Notes: generated from the sequence alone by a model not told the origin. Shown: positions 15,678 to 23,299, numbered from the stretch's first letter. The stretch: 23,896 nucleotides of DNA from Clostridia bacterium (GCA_900755895.1 CAAEIG010000011.1:1-23896), one strand, 5' to 3'. Numbers and translations are program-made.

Positions 15678-17084
15678 TCACTCGCCCCGGAGATAGGCTT
15701 TCACCTGCTCCTCGTTGTCGTCGTACAGGTCGGGCTGGATGCCCAGATACTTGCAGGCTTCGTACAGCACCGGCACAACATCCTTGTGGATGCCCACACA
15801 GTGGTGGATATAGGGGCCCTCCACCAGCTTGGCTTCCAGACGCTTCCAGTTCTCCACCTCCACCCAGAGATAGGTTCCCTTGGTGTAGGGGCCGTCAATG
15901 CCCTTGGCCGTGCCCATGAGCATGCTGTACTCCCCGTTGTCCCCGTCAAACCGGCACAGGGTCACCAGGCCCTGCTTGGCCCGGGCCGACACAGCACCGG
16001 GGTAATCAAAGGCCAGGGGCATGGTGATGGAAGGCTTTTCCGCTGCGCAGGACAGGGGCCAGGGGCCGCAGTGCTGCAGCAGCTCGCCGTTTTCATTGTC
16101 CGGGTGGCGGACGGTCCAGTCCGCGAAGAAGGACGGCGTGCGGTTCAGGTCGGCGGCCTCCGCCATCACTGCGGTGATGGCGCCGTGGATGTCCGTCTCA
16201 CAGACCACGGGCAGGCCCTCTTCATTCAGCAGGGAATTGGCAGCACAGGGCATGATCCCCAGCTCGCCCTGGAGGGCGTTCCAGCACTGGATGGCCACGG
16301 CGTTGCAGCCATACTTTGCCGCCAGGTGCTTCATGGCCACTTTCAGGGCGGCCACGTTCTCCAGCTGGTCCTCCCGGATAGCGATGTTCATGGTCGCCTT
16401 GCAGTAGTCCATGACAGCCTTCACTTCCGTGGCTTCCGCCTTGGCCTTCTTCACCTCTTCCGTCAGCTCCGGCAGGGGGATGGGGGACAGCTGGATGTTG
16501 AACTTCTCCAGCAGCTCGCCCTCGTTGCACATGGTGGACCAGAAGTCAAAGGGCCGGGGAGCGATCTGCAGGATCCTGGTGTGGCGGAAGACCTTCACCA
16601 CGTTGCAGACCTTGAGGAAATCAAAGACGCCCCGCTCAAATTCCGGGTCGGTGAGGCGGCAGTTGGTCATGTAGGTGAAGGGCACCTGGAACCGCCGCAG
16701 CACCTTGCCGGTGGCAAACAGCCCGCACTGACTGTCCCGCAGGCGGACGCCGTTTTCATCGGGCCGCTCGTCCCGGGGACCCCACAGCAGCACCGGGACC
16801 TTCAACTCCCGAGCCAAACGGGCCACCACATACTCTGTGCCGAAATTGCAGTGGGGCACAAAGAGGCCGTCCACCTGCTCCCGGCGGAATTTCTCCAAAA
16901 TGGGTCCGATGTCCTTGTCGTCATACAGCAGCCCTTCGGGATTGATGTCGTCGATATCTACAAAGGACACGCCCAGCTCCTCCAGCCGGTCCCGGGTGAG
17001 CCCCCGGTACTTGATGGCGTCCGGCGCGCTGAAAATGCTCCGCCGGGTGGGTGCGTAGCCCAGTTTGATCACCTTTCCATCCAT
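15678..17084 (-). CDS. L-fucose/L-arabinose isomerase-fold protein (possible D-apiose isomerase)
   Basis: 468 residues, shorter than classical FucI (about 590) but typical of a large uncharacterised group with the FucI/AraA fold. Conserved candidate metal ligands are Glu296 (CETDIHGA), Asp322 (FADW), His338 (QHCG) and His427/428 (YIHHC). The N-terminal part has the expected alpha/beta features (GLFVPHCNFGTE, VPVLLWGPRDE). The family converts aldoses to ketoses using Mn2+. It heads the catabolic part of the operon just before the split transketolase, so its ketose product, once phosphorylated, would be the transketolase substrate. AAAGGAGGAGG lies before the ATG at 17084. The sugar is not determined by sequence; an aldopentose such as D-apiose fits the neighbours. 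Confidence 0.82.
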   Translation of the reverse strand: MDGKVIKLGYAPTRRSIFSAPDAIKYRGLTRDRLEELGVSFVDIDDINPEGLLYDDKDIGPILEKFRREQVDGLFVPHCNFGTEYVVARLARELKVPVLLWGPRDERPDENGVRLRDSQCGLFATGKVLRRFQVPFTYMTNCRLTDPEFERGVFDFLKVCNVVKVFRHTRILQIAPRPFDFWSTMCNEGELLEKFNIQLSPIPLPELTEEVKKAKAEATEVKAVMDYCKATMNIAIREDQLENVAALKVAMKHLAAKYGCNAVAIQCWNALQGELGIMPCAANSLLNEEGLPVVCETDIHGAITAVMAEAADLNRTPSFFADWTVRHPDNENGELLQHCGPWPLSCAAEKPSITMPLAFDYPGAVSARAKQGLVTLCRFDGDNGEYSMLMGTAKGIDGPYTKGTYLWVEVENWKRLEAKLVEGPYIHHCVGIHKDVVPVLYEACKYLGIQPDLYDDNEEQVKAYLRGE

Positions 17085-17143
17085 AGATGGTCCTCCTCCT
17101 TTTATTTTTGATTTCCAAGATCTCCCACCCGGCCCGGTTTTTT

Positions 17144-18154
17144 TTAGGGCTGGGCGTTTAAATCCCGCACGCTTTCCCGCTCCACAAAAGCGCTGCGAAC
17201 TTCCATCTTCACACAGCAGGGCATATTGTCCCGCACCAGCTCCATCAGGCAGCGCACCGCCGCGATACCCATCCTGTAATTGTGCACCTTCACTGTGGTC
17301 AGGGGTGGGTTGGAGATGGCGCAGAAGGGCAGGTCGTCAAACCCTACTACAGAAACGTCCTCCGGCACGGAATAGCCGTTTTGCTGCAGCGCACGCATGG
17401 CCCCCAGGGCAATCATGTCGTTGTCTGCAAAAAAGGCGGTGGGCAAATCCGGTTCCCGCTGCAAAATGGCGTTCATGTCCATCCAGGCCCCCTCCATACT
17501 GGGGGTCAGGCAGAAGGTGTGCTCCGGATTGAACTCCAGCTGGTTGGCATACAGCGCCCGGAGATACCCCTCCTCCCGGAAGCGGAAGTTCCGGATGTGA
17601 TAATTGCCCTTCAAATGGCCAATCTTCGTGTGGCCCTTTTCCACCAGATACCGCACCGCTCGGAAGGCGGCGTCGCTGTTGTCGATGAGCACCGCCGTCA
17701 TGGGCAGATCCTCATACCAGTTGTCCAGCATCACCACCGGGGGGATGGCCTCCTCAAAGCGCTTGGCCTCGGTCTCCTCCAGTTCCGTGGCCAGCACCAG
17801 CAGCGCGCTGGAGGGATCGCTGCACAGTTCCAGCATTTGATCCTCATAGTCGGCGCTGTCCCTGGTCACGTTGCAGACGATGGTGTCATATCCCTGCCGG
17901 CGACCCTCGGCCTCCACGCCGCTGATGAGGGAGGAGAAAAACGGGGAATCGTTGACGATGGCGCCGCTTGCCCGATAGACCACCAACTTGACGCTGTTGA
18001 TGCGCAAATCGGTGAGATAGCCTGTCTCCCGGGCGACCTTGCGGATTTTCTCAGCCGTCTCCTTGTTGACGCCCTTTTTATTGTTCAGCGCGTTGGAAAC
18101 GGTGGCCTGGGAAAAGCCTGTTAGCTCGCTGAGTTTTTTAATATTGATCTTCAT
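17144..18154 (-). CDS. LacI-family transcriptional regulator
   Basis: 336 residues from the ATG at 18154, which has AAAGGAAAGGG before it and leads straight into the LacI helix-turn-helix (KKLSELTGFSQATVSNAL, about residues 6-23, recognition helix from S15); the longer in-frame form to 18202 adds unrelated residues. After the hinge, residues about 60-330 form the periplasmic-binding-like effector domain (PFFSSLISGVEAEGRRQGYD, FFADNDMIALGAMRAL, DVSVVGFDDLPF). It is the first gene of the isomerase-transketolase-kinase-hydrolase operon, 59 bases upstream of the isomerase with no promoter or terminator visible between, so it probably represses its own operon until a pathway sugar binds. Confidence 0.92.
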   Translation of the reverse strand: MKINIKKLSELTGFSQATVSNALNNKKGVNKETAEKIRKVARETGYLTDLRINSVKLVVYRASGAIVNDSPFFSSLISGVEAEGRRQGYDTIVCNVTRDSADYEDQMLELCSDPSSALLVLATELEETEAKRFEEAIPPVVMLDNWYEDLPMTAVLIDNSDAAFRAVRYLVEKGHTKIGHLKGNYHIRNFRFREEGYLRALYANQLEFNPEHTFCLTPSMEGAWMDMNAILQREPDLPTAFFADNDMIALGAMRALQQNGYSVPEDVSVVGFDDLPFCAISNPPLTTVKVHNYRMGIAAVRCLMELVRDNMPCCVKMEVRSAFVERESVRDLNAQP

Positions 18155-18211
18155 GCCGAACCCTTTCCTTTTTCTGGGATGTGTGGGTAACTGTTCCACC
18201 AATGTAATCTA

Positions 18212-18241
18212 ATTATACAATGGCTCGGCGGCGGGGAGCAA
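18212..18241 (-). promoter_or_regulatory. Promoter of the LacI-headed operon
   Basis: Minus strand: -35 TTGCTC (18241-18236), 18-bp GC-rich spacer, perfect -10 TATAAT (18217-18212). Transcription should begin about 50 bases before the lacI-type start at 18154 and continue through to the terminator at 10885-10918. Confidence 0.72.
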
Positions 18242-18271
18242 GCAGCTCACAATACTTTCTCAAAATATTAC

Positions 18272-18295
18272 CATAAAAATTTATGCGATATTTTT
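18272..18295. promoter_or_regulatory. AT-rich palindromes upstream of the LacI-operon promoter
   Basis: A 6-bp inverted repeat CATAAA-N2-TTTATG (18272-18285) overlaps a longer imperfect 21-bp palindrome (18275-18295; A-run, central GCG, T-run). It lies between the stop of the nucleoside-hydrolase-like gene and the LacI-operon promoter. It could be a weak terminator or a regulator site; no good intrinsic terminator is visible after the upstream gene. Confidence 0.3.
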
Positions 18296-19202
18296 AGTTG
18301 TTTTTTTGATCCCCATAATTCAACCGCAATTTGCAGAACATATCCTCCAAGATAAACCGGACATTGACGTCATCATAAATGCGGATTTGACGTCCCTTGC
18401 CAGTGAAGTGATAGGACATGTCCTCCCCGATCACCGGAGCTTCTCCCTGATGGGACAGCATGGGCTGGGGATTGAGCAGCAGCCCAATGGTGGGGGAATC
18501 TCCCAGGGACCAGCACTCGCCGCTGGGCCAGGTGCGGTTGTCCGGCAGAGAGGCGGTAAACTCCATCATCTGGTCGAACAGGTACCGGCCCACCTTGCCA
18601 TAAGGACGAACCTTCTCCTCCAGCTCCGCAAAGGAGACCAGCATCTTGGTGTAAACATTCATGGGCACCTGCCACAGCTCAATGGGGGACTGGAGCACCA
18701 CGTTGGCAGCCTTGATGTCGTTGCTCAGGTTGAACTCTGTGCCGCCCTCGGGATATCTGCCGCCGCCAATCCAGATGACCGTCAGCTTGTCCGCAATGGT
18801 GGGATCATGGAGATAGGCGCAGGCCATGTCCGTCAGCGGGCCTAGGAAGATGGCGTACAGGGGACGGTCGTCCTCCTTGTGGGCCTCCTCCACCAGAAGC
18901 TTTGCACCCTCGGAATACTCGTACTCTGTCTCGCTCTTGATCTCCTCTCTGGCGCCGGGGTAGACCTTCACCTTGTCGGTGAGATCCATCAGGTCCAGCA
19001 GCTTGACGCACTCGTCCACACTCTCCTGCATGGACTCGGTGGTGCGGCGGGTGCCGAACTGAGCGCCGATGATGCCCCGGATATCAAACTTGGGGGTCAG
19101 CAGGGCGTGGACAATGCAGAACTGGTCGTCCGCCTCGTTCTTGGCATCGGTGTTGATAATCAAGCGAATTTTCTGACTCTCTTTGACAAGATACTGATAC
19201 AT
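18294..19202 (-). CDS. Nucleoside hydrolase-like protein
   Basis: 302 residues, about the usual length of inosine/uridine-type nucleoside hydrolases. The N-terminal calcium-site motif, normally DTDPGxDD, here reads NTDAKNEADD: the first Asp is Asn and two residues are inserted. Other family features are present: FLGPLTDMACAYL (normally GPLTNLA), VIWIGGG, and EFNLSNDIKAANVVLQSP near the sugar-binding site. The family cleaves N-ribosides with a Ca2+-held pentose. The protein is cytoplasmic (no signal). It ends the second importer operon, 45 bases after the permease gene, so it probably handles part of what that importer brings in. The altered metal motif suggests a changed pentose or glycoside substrate. 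GGAGGAG precedes the ATG at 19202. Confidence 0.82.
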   Translation of the reverse strand: MYQYLVKESQKIRLIINTDAKNEADDQFCIVHALLTPKFDIRGIIGAQFGTRRTTESMQESVDECVKLLDLMDLTDKVKVYPGAREEIKSETEYEYSEGAKLLVEEAHKEDDRPLYAIFLGPLTDMACAYLHDPTIADKLTVIWIGGGRYPEGGTEFNLSNDIKAANVVLQSPIELWQVPMNVYTKMLVSFAELEEKVRPYGKVGRYLFDQMMEFTASLPDNRTWPSGECWSLGDSPTIGLLLNPQPMLSHQGEAPVIGEDMSYHFTGKGRQIRIYDDVNVRFILEDMFCKLRLNYGDQKNN

Positions 19203-19247
19203 ACAAGCTCCTCCAATTCACTGAAAAATAGTTTCCTCGCAGCGCAC

Positions 19248-20189
19248 TCAACCTTTGACGCTGCCCAGGGTAATGCCCGAAACAAAGTACTTTTGCAGGA
19301 AGGGATACACCGCCAAAATGGGAATGGCGCCAATGACCATCTGAGAGCTCTTCACCGTGCGCACATTCATCTGAGCCAGACGCGCTTGCTCTTCGGGGGT
19401 CATCTTGGAGAAATCAAAGTTGGCGATGACGCTGCGCATATAGGTCTGCAGGGGGTACTGCTCTGTCTTCATGTAGATCAAGCCGTCAAACCAGCTGTTC
19501 CAATGCTGGACCAGAGTGAACAGCACCACGGTGGCGATAACCGGCACCGAAATGGGCACGTACAACTGCCACAGAATCCGCCAGTGGCCGGCGCCGTCCA
19601 CAAAGGCGGCCTCCTCGATCTCCGAGGGGATCTGCCGGAAGAAGCTGAGCACCAGCAACATATTGAACACATTGATGGCACAGGGCAACACCAGAGCCCA
19701 GATAGTGTTCAGCAGCTTCAGCTGGGTGACCACCAGGTAGGTGGGGATCATGCCGCCGTTGATGAGCATGGTCAGGAAGAAATACCACACATAGATGCCC
19801 CGGCCGTGGAATTTCAGGCTGGGCTTGGAGAGAGGATAGGCGCTCAAAATGGTCAGCAGCATATTGATGGGCAGTCCTAACACAATACGCTGTACGGTAA
19901 CCAGCATGGACTGCCAGAAGGCGTCCCGCTCCAGCACGTAGATGTAGGCCTCCACGTTGAACTCCACCGGCAGCAGCCGGACCTTGCCCGCCATAACCGC
20001 TCCATTGGAGCTGAAGGACAGACAGATGATGTACCAGAATGGCAGCACGCAGATCAGCGCCAAAATCCCCAGGATGATGTAGTTGACCACAGAGAAGATC
20101 TTCTGGCCCCGCGTGCGGATCTGATGGATCGGCTCGTGCTCCGGGGGCCTGTTCACGGTCTTTTTCTTTTTCATCACAGAAACGCTCAT
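19248..20189 (-). CDS. ABC sugar permease, LplC/YtcP type (second importer)
   Basis: 313 residues with about six membrane segments; the first is IILGILALICVLPFWYIICL after a Lys/Arg-rich cytoplasmic tail. The EAA loop that docks the ATPase reads EIEEAAFVDGAGHWRILW, and the end is the family tail SGITLGSVKG. AAGGGGGT precedes the ATG at 20189; an internal ATG five codons later is less likely. It pairs with the LplB-type permease encoded 15 bases upstream and with the lipoprotein encoded ahead of that. It is a separate importer from the one at 362-3968, as the two permease sets differ throughout. Confidence 0.92.
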   Translation of the reverse strand: MSVSVMKKKKTVNRPPEHEPIHQIRTRGQKIFSVVNYIILGILALICVLPFWYIICLSFSSNGAVMAGKVRLLPVEFNVEAYIYVLERDAFWQSMLVTVQRIVLGLPINMLLTILSAYPLSKPSLKFHGRGIYVWYFFLTMLINGGMIPTYLVVTQLKLLNTIWALVLPCAINVFNMLLVLSFFRQIPSEIEEAAFVDGAGHWRILWQLYVPISVPVIATVVLFTLVQHWNSWFDGLIYMKTEQYPLQTYMRSVIANFDFSKMTPEEQARLAQMNVRTVKSSQMVIGAIPILAVYPFLQKYFVSGITLGSVKG

Positions 20190-20204
20190 GAAATGCCCAC
20201 CCCC

Positions 20205-21113
20205 TTAGAACACTTTGTAGTCGAATTTCTTGTAGGCGATCAGATAGGCCGAGGAGATCAGCAGGAAAGACACCACAGATTTCAACAGGCCCACGGCGGT
20301 GGAGGGACCAAACTTGGCCTGCTCCAAGCCCATGCGGTAGACCATGGTATCGATGATGTCGCCAGTCTCATAGACCGCCGGGCTGTACAGGTTGAACACC
20401 TGGTCAAAGCCAGCGTTGAGCAGATTGCCCAGGTTCAGGATGACCATGAGGATGACAATGGTGGACATCCCGGGCAGAGTGACGTGCCAAGTCTGCTGCC
20501 AGCGGTTGGCGCCGTCGATGGAGGCCGCCTCATACAGAGTCATGTCGATGCCGGTGATGGCCGCCAGATACACCACGCTGTTGTATCCGAAGTTCCGCCA
20601 CACATCCGAGACCACCAGCGTCCCCTGGAAGTACTTGTTGTCTCCCAGGAAGTAGATGGGTTCTCCGCCAAAGGCCTTCACCAAATCGTTGACCAGGCCG
20701 TCGGTGGGGGAGAGAATGTCCACCAGCACGCCGCTCAAGATGATCCAGGAGATAAAATAGGGGAAGTAGATCATGGTCTGGATGGTGCGCTTTGCGGCCA
20801 CATTCCGACATTCATTGAGCAGCAGCGACACCACAATGGGCACGGCAGTGCCGATGACGATTTTCAACACAGCGATAATCAGTGTGTTGGCGAATACCCG
20901 GCCGGTGTTGGGCAGGGAAAAGACATACTGAAAATTTTCCAAACCGATCCAGGGGTTGTCTCCGAACAAACCCCGGGCAGGGTTAAAATTCTGGAACGCA
21001 ATGATGATACCGCCCAAAGGAATATAGTTGAAGATAAACAGCACCACAACTCCTGGAATCATCATCAGGTGAAGGGGGATCTCCCGCCGAAGCAAGGCAT
21101 TTCGTTTCTTCAT
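20205..21113 (-). CDS. ABC sugar permease, LplB type (second importer)
   Basis: 302 residues. A basic N-terminus is followed by the hydrophobic helix MMIPGVVVLFIFNYIP and the LplB-type signature PLGGIIIAFQNF. The EAA loop reads LYEAASIDGANRWQQTW. It is the first permease of the second importer, separated from its binding-protein gene by a 204-base gap that contains a strong structured terminator/attenuator, so permease levels should be well below those of the binding protein. AAAGGAGTGGGAGG precedes the ATG at 21113. No ATPase gene is in the window. Confidence 0.92.
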   Translation of the reverse strand: MKKRNALLRREIPLHLMMIPGVVVLFIFNYIPLGGIIIAFQNFNPARGLFGDNPWIGLENFQYVFSLPNTGRVFANTLIIAVLKIVIGTAVPIVVSLLLNECRNVAAKRTIQTMIYFPYFISWIILSGVLVDILSPTDGLVNDLVKAFGGEPIYFLGDNKYFQGTLVVSDVWRNFGYNSVVYLAAITGIDMTLYEAASIDGANRWQQTWHVTLPGMSTIVILMVILNLGNLLNAGFDQVFNLYSPAVYETGDIIDTMVYRMGLEQAKFGPSTAVGLLKSVVSFLLISSAYLIAYKKFDYKVF

Positions 21114-21151
21114 GGCCTCCCACTCCTTTATCTTAGATTTCCTTCATTTTT

Positions 21152-21250
21152 AAAAAAAGGAAAAGCATCCCCCCGGCACGTCCAGATCGGCCGTGTCAGC
21201 TATCGCTTGAAATGCCTGAGGGCCAGACGCGCCCACTGAGGATGCTTTCC
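21152..21250 (-). terminator. Structured terminator/attenuator between binding-protein and permease genes
   Basis: Read on the minus strand, GGAAAGCATCC (21250-21240) pairs with GGATGCTTTTCC (21170-21159; one bulged base) and is followed directly by seven Ts. The loop is not simple: GGCGCGTC (21233-21226) pairs with GACGTGCC (21182-21175, one G-U), then GGCC with GGCC (21224-21221 with 21192-21189). The result is a nearly 100-nt extended hairpin capped by a T-run. It would end most transcripts after the binding protein, letting a fraction read into the permeases. The size is unusual for a plain terminator. Confidence 0.8.
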
Positions 21251-21275
21251 ATCTCTTCTCTCGTTCAAAATAGCC

Positions 21276-21297
21276 GCACCGTTTTACAGCTCGGTGC
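21276..21297 (-). other. Hairpin just after the binding-protein stop codon
   Basis: Perfect 6-bp inverted repeat GCACCG / CGGTGC with a 10-nt loop, about 20 bases past the stop at 21318 and ahead of the larger terminator. It lacks a proper T-run and may protect the binding-protein mRNA from 3' decay. Confidence 0.5.
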
Positions 21298-21317
21298 TTC
21301 GGTCACAGATTCTGCGC

Positions 21318-23075
21318 TCAATAGGTAGCGTAGATCTCGTTGACCTCCTGGGTGACGGCTTCGCCGCCGATGCTGTACCATTCTTCCACCATGGCGTCAA
21401 AGGTGGAATCCACGTCCATGTTCTCAGTGATGATGGACAGGTAGGTGGTGTCGATCAGTTCCTGCATGCTGCTCCAGCGATCAGCCCAGGTCTTGGTGGG
21501 AGCTCCGTAGTAACCGTTCCACACCACGATGTCGGGATAAGTCTCGCCAACAAACTCAAAGCAGGAATCCTTGGGTCCAAACATGTACTGGTAAGCAGTC
21601 TGGCCGTTCTGGATGTAATCCCAATAGGTCTTGCCAACGCCGGTCAGCTCGTCCATGGCGTCGTTTTCCAGAGCTTCCTTCATCTGCAGGTGGGGAGTCA
21701 GGTCCACCTCAGCGTCCAGCACGTGGACAGGGGAGGCACCCCAGCAGCTGCTGTTTCCAGGGCATGCAAAGAAGTTTTCAAAATCGTTCTCTTCGCCGAA
21801 GAGCTTCTCGGCATAGGCGTTGAGCAGGTGTACCAGAGCCTCGGGATGCTCAAACTCAGCGTTGACGCACCACACGCCGTCAAAGGTGTTGGTGGCATAG
21901 ACCTTGGTTTCTTCACCCTCAATGCCGGTGGGCAGGCCGCAGGCCACCCAGTTGGCGGAGTCGTCCAGGCTGGCCTCGGCGTTCTCCATGCTAAAGCCGT
22001 ACCAGTGGGGACCATAGAAAATGCCGCACTGATTGTTTGCCACATACTCAAAAGCGGTGGCGATATCTTCAGTGGCAAATTCCTTGTTGACCAGGCCCTC
22101 GTTGTACATCTTCTGCAGGAACTCCAGACCGCCCTTCATTTCGGGCTGTACCTCGGAGAAGCCCAAGGTGCCGTCGTCCAGCACCTTCCAGTATTTCCGC
22201 ACAGCAGTGGTGCCGCCGTAGGCCCAGAAGATACCCTTCATTTCAGCGATGTAGTCCTGATTGAGCATCATGCCGATGTTGTCGGGGTAGTGCTCTTTAA
22301 AGGCCTTGGTGATCTCGTAGACGTCGTCCATAGTCTCGGGACGCTCCAGGCCCAGCTCGTCCAACCAGTCCTGGCGGACCCAGCAGTGGTTGTAACCGTT
22401 GGTGGAAGGCATTTTCACGGGGATACCCACCAGCTTGCCGTCATAGATCATGGGATTGTAAATATCGGTGCCCTCACCCTCGATGATACCGGCCAGAGTG
22501 GGGTTGACATTCTCCTGATAGACCGTGGTCAGATCAGCGATCACACCGGCGTCAGCCAGCTGGCTCAGGGTGGACAGATCCTGCACCAGGAAGATGTCGG
22601 GCAGATCCCCAGCCGTCATGGAGAGGATCAGCTGCTGGTTGTAGTCCGTGCCATTGGGGATATTGAACTGGTACTCGGTGACGATGTTCAGCTCGTCGGA
22701 GAAGTAGCGGGTCCAACGGTTGTCTGTCAAGGGTTCGCCCAGATCTTCTTCCATAGAAATGAGGCCATCGGAATTGATGTCCTTATTGTTACCAAACGCG
22801 ATTGTCAGGGGCTCGTCATACTTGAGGAACTCTCCTGCCTCATACTTGAACTCGGAAACGCCGTTCTTGGCCAGTTGACTGGCGTCGCCTGCAGCTGCAG
22901 CGGTGTCGCCCTCTGCCGCAGAGGAATCGGTTCCCGCGTCAGAGCTCTGGGACGTACCCGAAGAGGTGCCGGAAGAAGTGCTGGAAGTTCCACCGCCGCC
23001 GCATCCGGCAAAGGCGGTGACCAGCAGAGCGGATGACAACGCAACTGCAATCACTTTTCGAAACAGCTTGTTCAT
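21318..23075 (-). CDS. Lipoprotein extracellular solute-binding protein (second importer)
   Basis: 585 residues. Lipoprotein signal with lipobox TAFAGC (lipidated Cys25), then a low-complexity Gly/Ser/Thr/Asp/Ala linker to about residue 65, then a family 1 binding-protein body (WVRQDWLDELGLERPETMDD is typical). Residues 99-110 match the EF-hand calcium loop at every key position (Asp99, Asn101, Asp103, Gly104, Ile106, Glu110). Calcium-binding loops are known in related oligosaccharide-binding proteins such as AlgQ2. It is anchored outside the membrane and delivers a saccharide to the two downstream permeases. AAAGGAGG precedes the ATG at 23075. It has its own promoter about 290 bases upstream and a long leader, and is followed by an attenuator, so it should be expressed in excess. 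Confidence 0.92.
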   Translation of the reverse strand: MNKLFRKVIAVALSSALLVTAFAGCGGGGTSSTSSGTSSGTSQSSDAGTDSSAAEGDTAAAAGDASQLAKNGVSEFKYEAGEFLKYDEPLTIAFGNNKDINSDGLISMEEDLGEPLTDNRWTRYFSDELNIVTEYQFNIPNGTDYNQQLILSMTAGDLPDIFLVQDLSTLSQLADAGVIADLTTVYQENVNPTLAGIIEGEGTDIYNPMIYDGKLVGIPVKMPSTNGYNHCWVRQDWLDELGLERPETMDDVYEITKAFKEHYPDNIGMMLNQDYIAEMKGIFWAYGGTTAVRKYWKVLDDGTLGFSEVQPEMKGGLEFLQKMYNEGLVNKEFATEDIATAFEYVANNQCGIFYGPHWYGFSMENAEASLDDSANWVACGLPTGIEGEETKVYATNTFDGVWCVNAEFEHPEALVHLLNAYAEKLFGEENDFENFFACPGNSSCWGASPVHVLDAEVDLTPHLQMKEALENDAMDELTGVGKTYWDYIQNGQTAYQYMFGPKDSCFEFVGETYPDIVVWNGYYGAPTKTWADRWSSMQELIDTTYLSIITENMDVDSTFDAMVEEWYSIGGEAVTQEVNEIYATY

Positions 23076-23128
23076 AATGTAGATCCTCCTTTTGATTTTG
23101 GTCCTTTCCTAAAACCTTTTTTCAGAAT

Positions 23129-23151
23129 CGCCGGCTACAATCGAACCGGCG
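23129..23151 (-). other. Leader hairpin CGCCGG/CCGGCG
   Basis: Perfect 6-bp GC-only stem with an 11-nt loop, about 55-75 bases before the binding-protein start, inside the inferred transcript. No T-run follows. Its role is unknown; it could control access to the downstream ribosome site. Confidence 0.45.
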
Positions 23152-23160
23152 CCCAACCAC

Positions 23161-23181
23161 TTACTTCCCCATATCACCTCC
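23161..23181 (-). promoter_or_regulatory. Perfect ribosome-binding sequence with a three-codon leader frame
   Basis: Minus strand: GGAGGTGAT (23181-23173) complements nine bases of the usual 16S rRNA 3' end, and is directly followed by ATG GGG AAG TAA (23172-23161). It lies in the inferred long leader about 90 bases before the binding-protein start and belongs to no gene I can see. The 4-nt distance from GGAGG to ATG is short, so real translation is uncertain. It may be a ribosome-loading or leader-peptide element. Confidence 0.4.
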
Positions 23182-23257
23182 AGATTTGAACCGATCTTTA
23201 AAACAATGATCCGTACTGCAGAGGGACTCTCCACACAAAGGTGCCCACGGTATGGAT

Positions 23258-23299
23258 TCTGTTGTGAGGAAGCACAACAGAAGAAAAGGGTATACCCTT
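23258..23299 (-). promoter_or_regulatory. Tandem inverted repeats in the binding-protein leader
   Basis: Two symmetrical elements lie side by side: a hairpin TCTGTTGTG-N6-CACAACAGA (23258-23281, 9 bp perfect) and a 16-bp perfect palindrome AAAGGGTATACCCTTT (23284-23299). Both are 55-110 bases downstream of the predicted promoter. The palindrome has no loop and looks more like a protein-binding operator; the other would form a stable RNA hairpin. Confidence 0.5.

Noticed and set aside
17085..17143. Separate promoter between the LacI gene and the isomerase gene
   Set aside because: No -10/-35 pair is visible; the gap holds only an A/T stretch and the ribosome site, so co-transcription is more likely.
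23129..23151. tRNA-like T-arm (GGTTCGATT within a GC stem) on the minus strand
   Set aside because: The loop is 11 nt rather than 7, and no acceptor, D or anticodon arms can be found around it. Not a tRNA or clear tRNA remnant.
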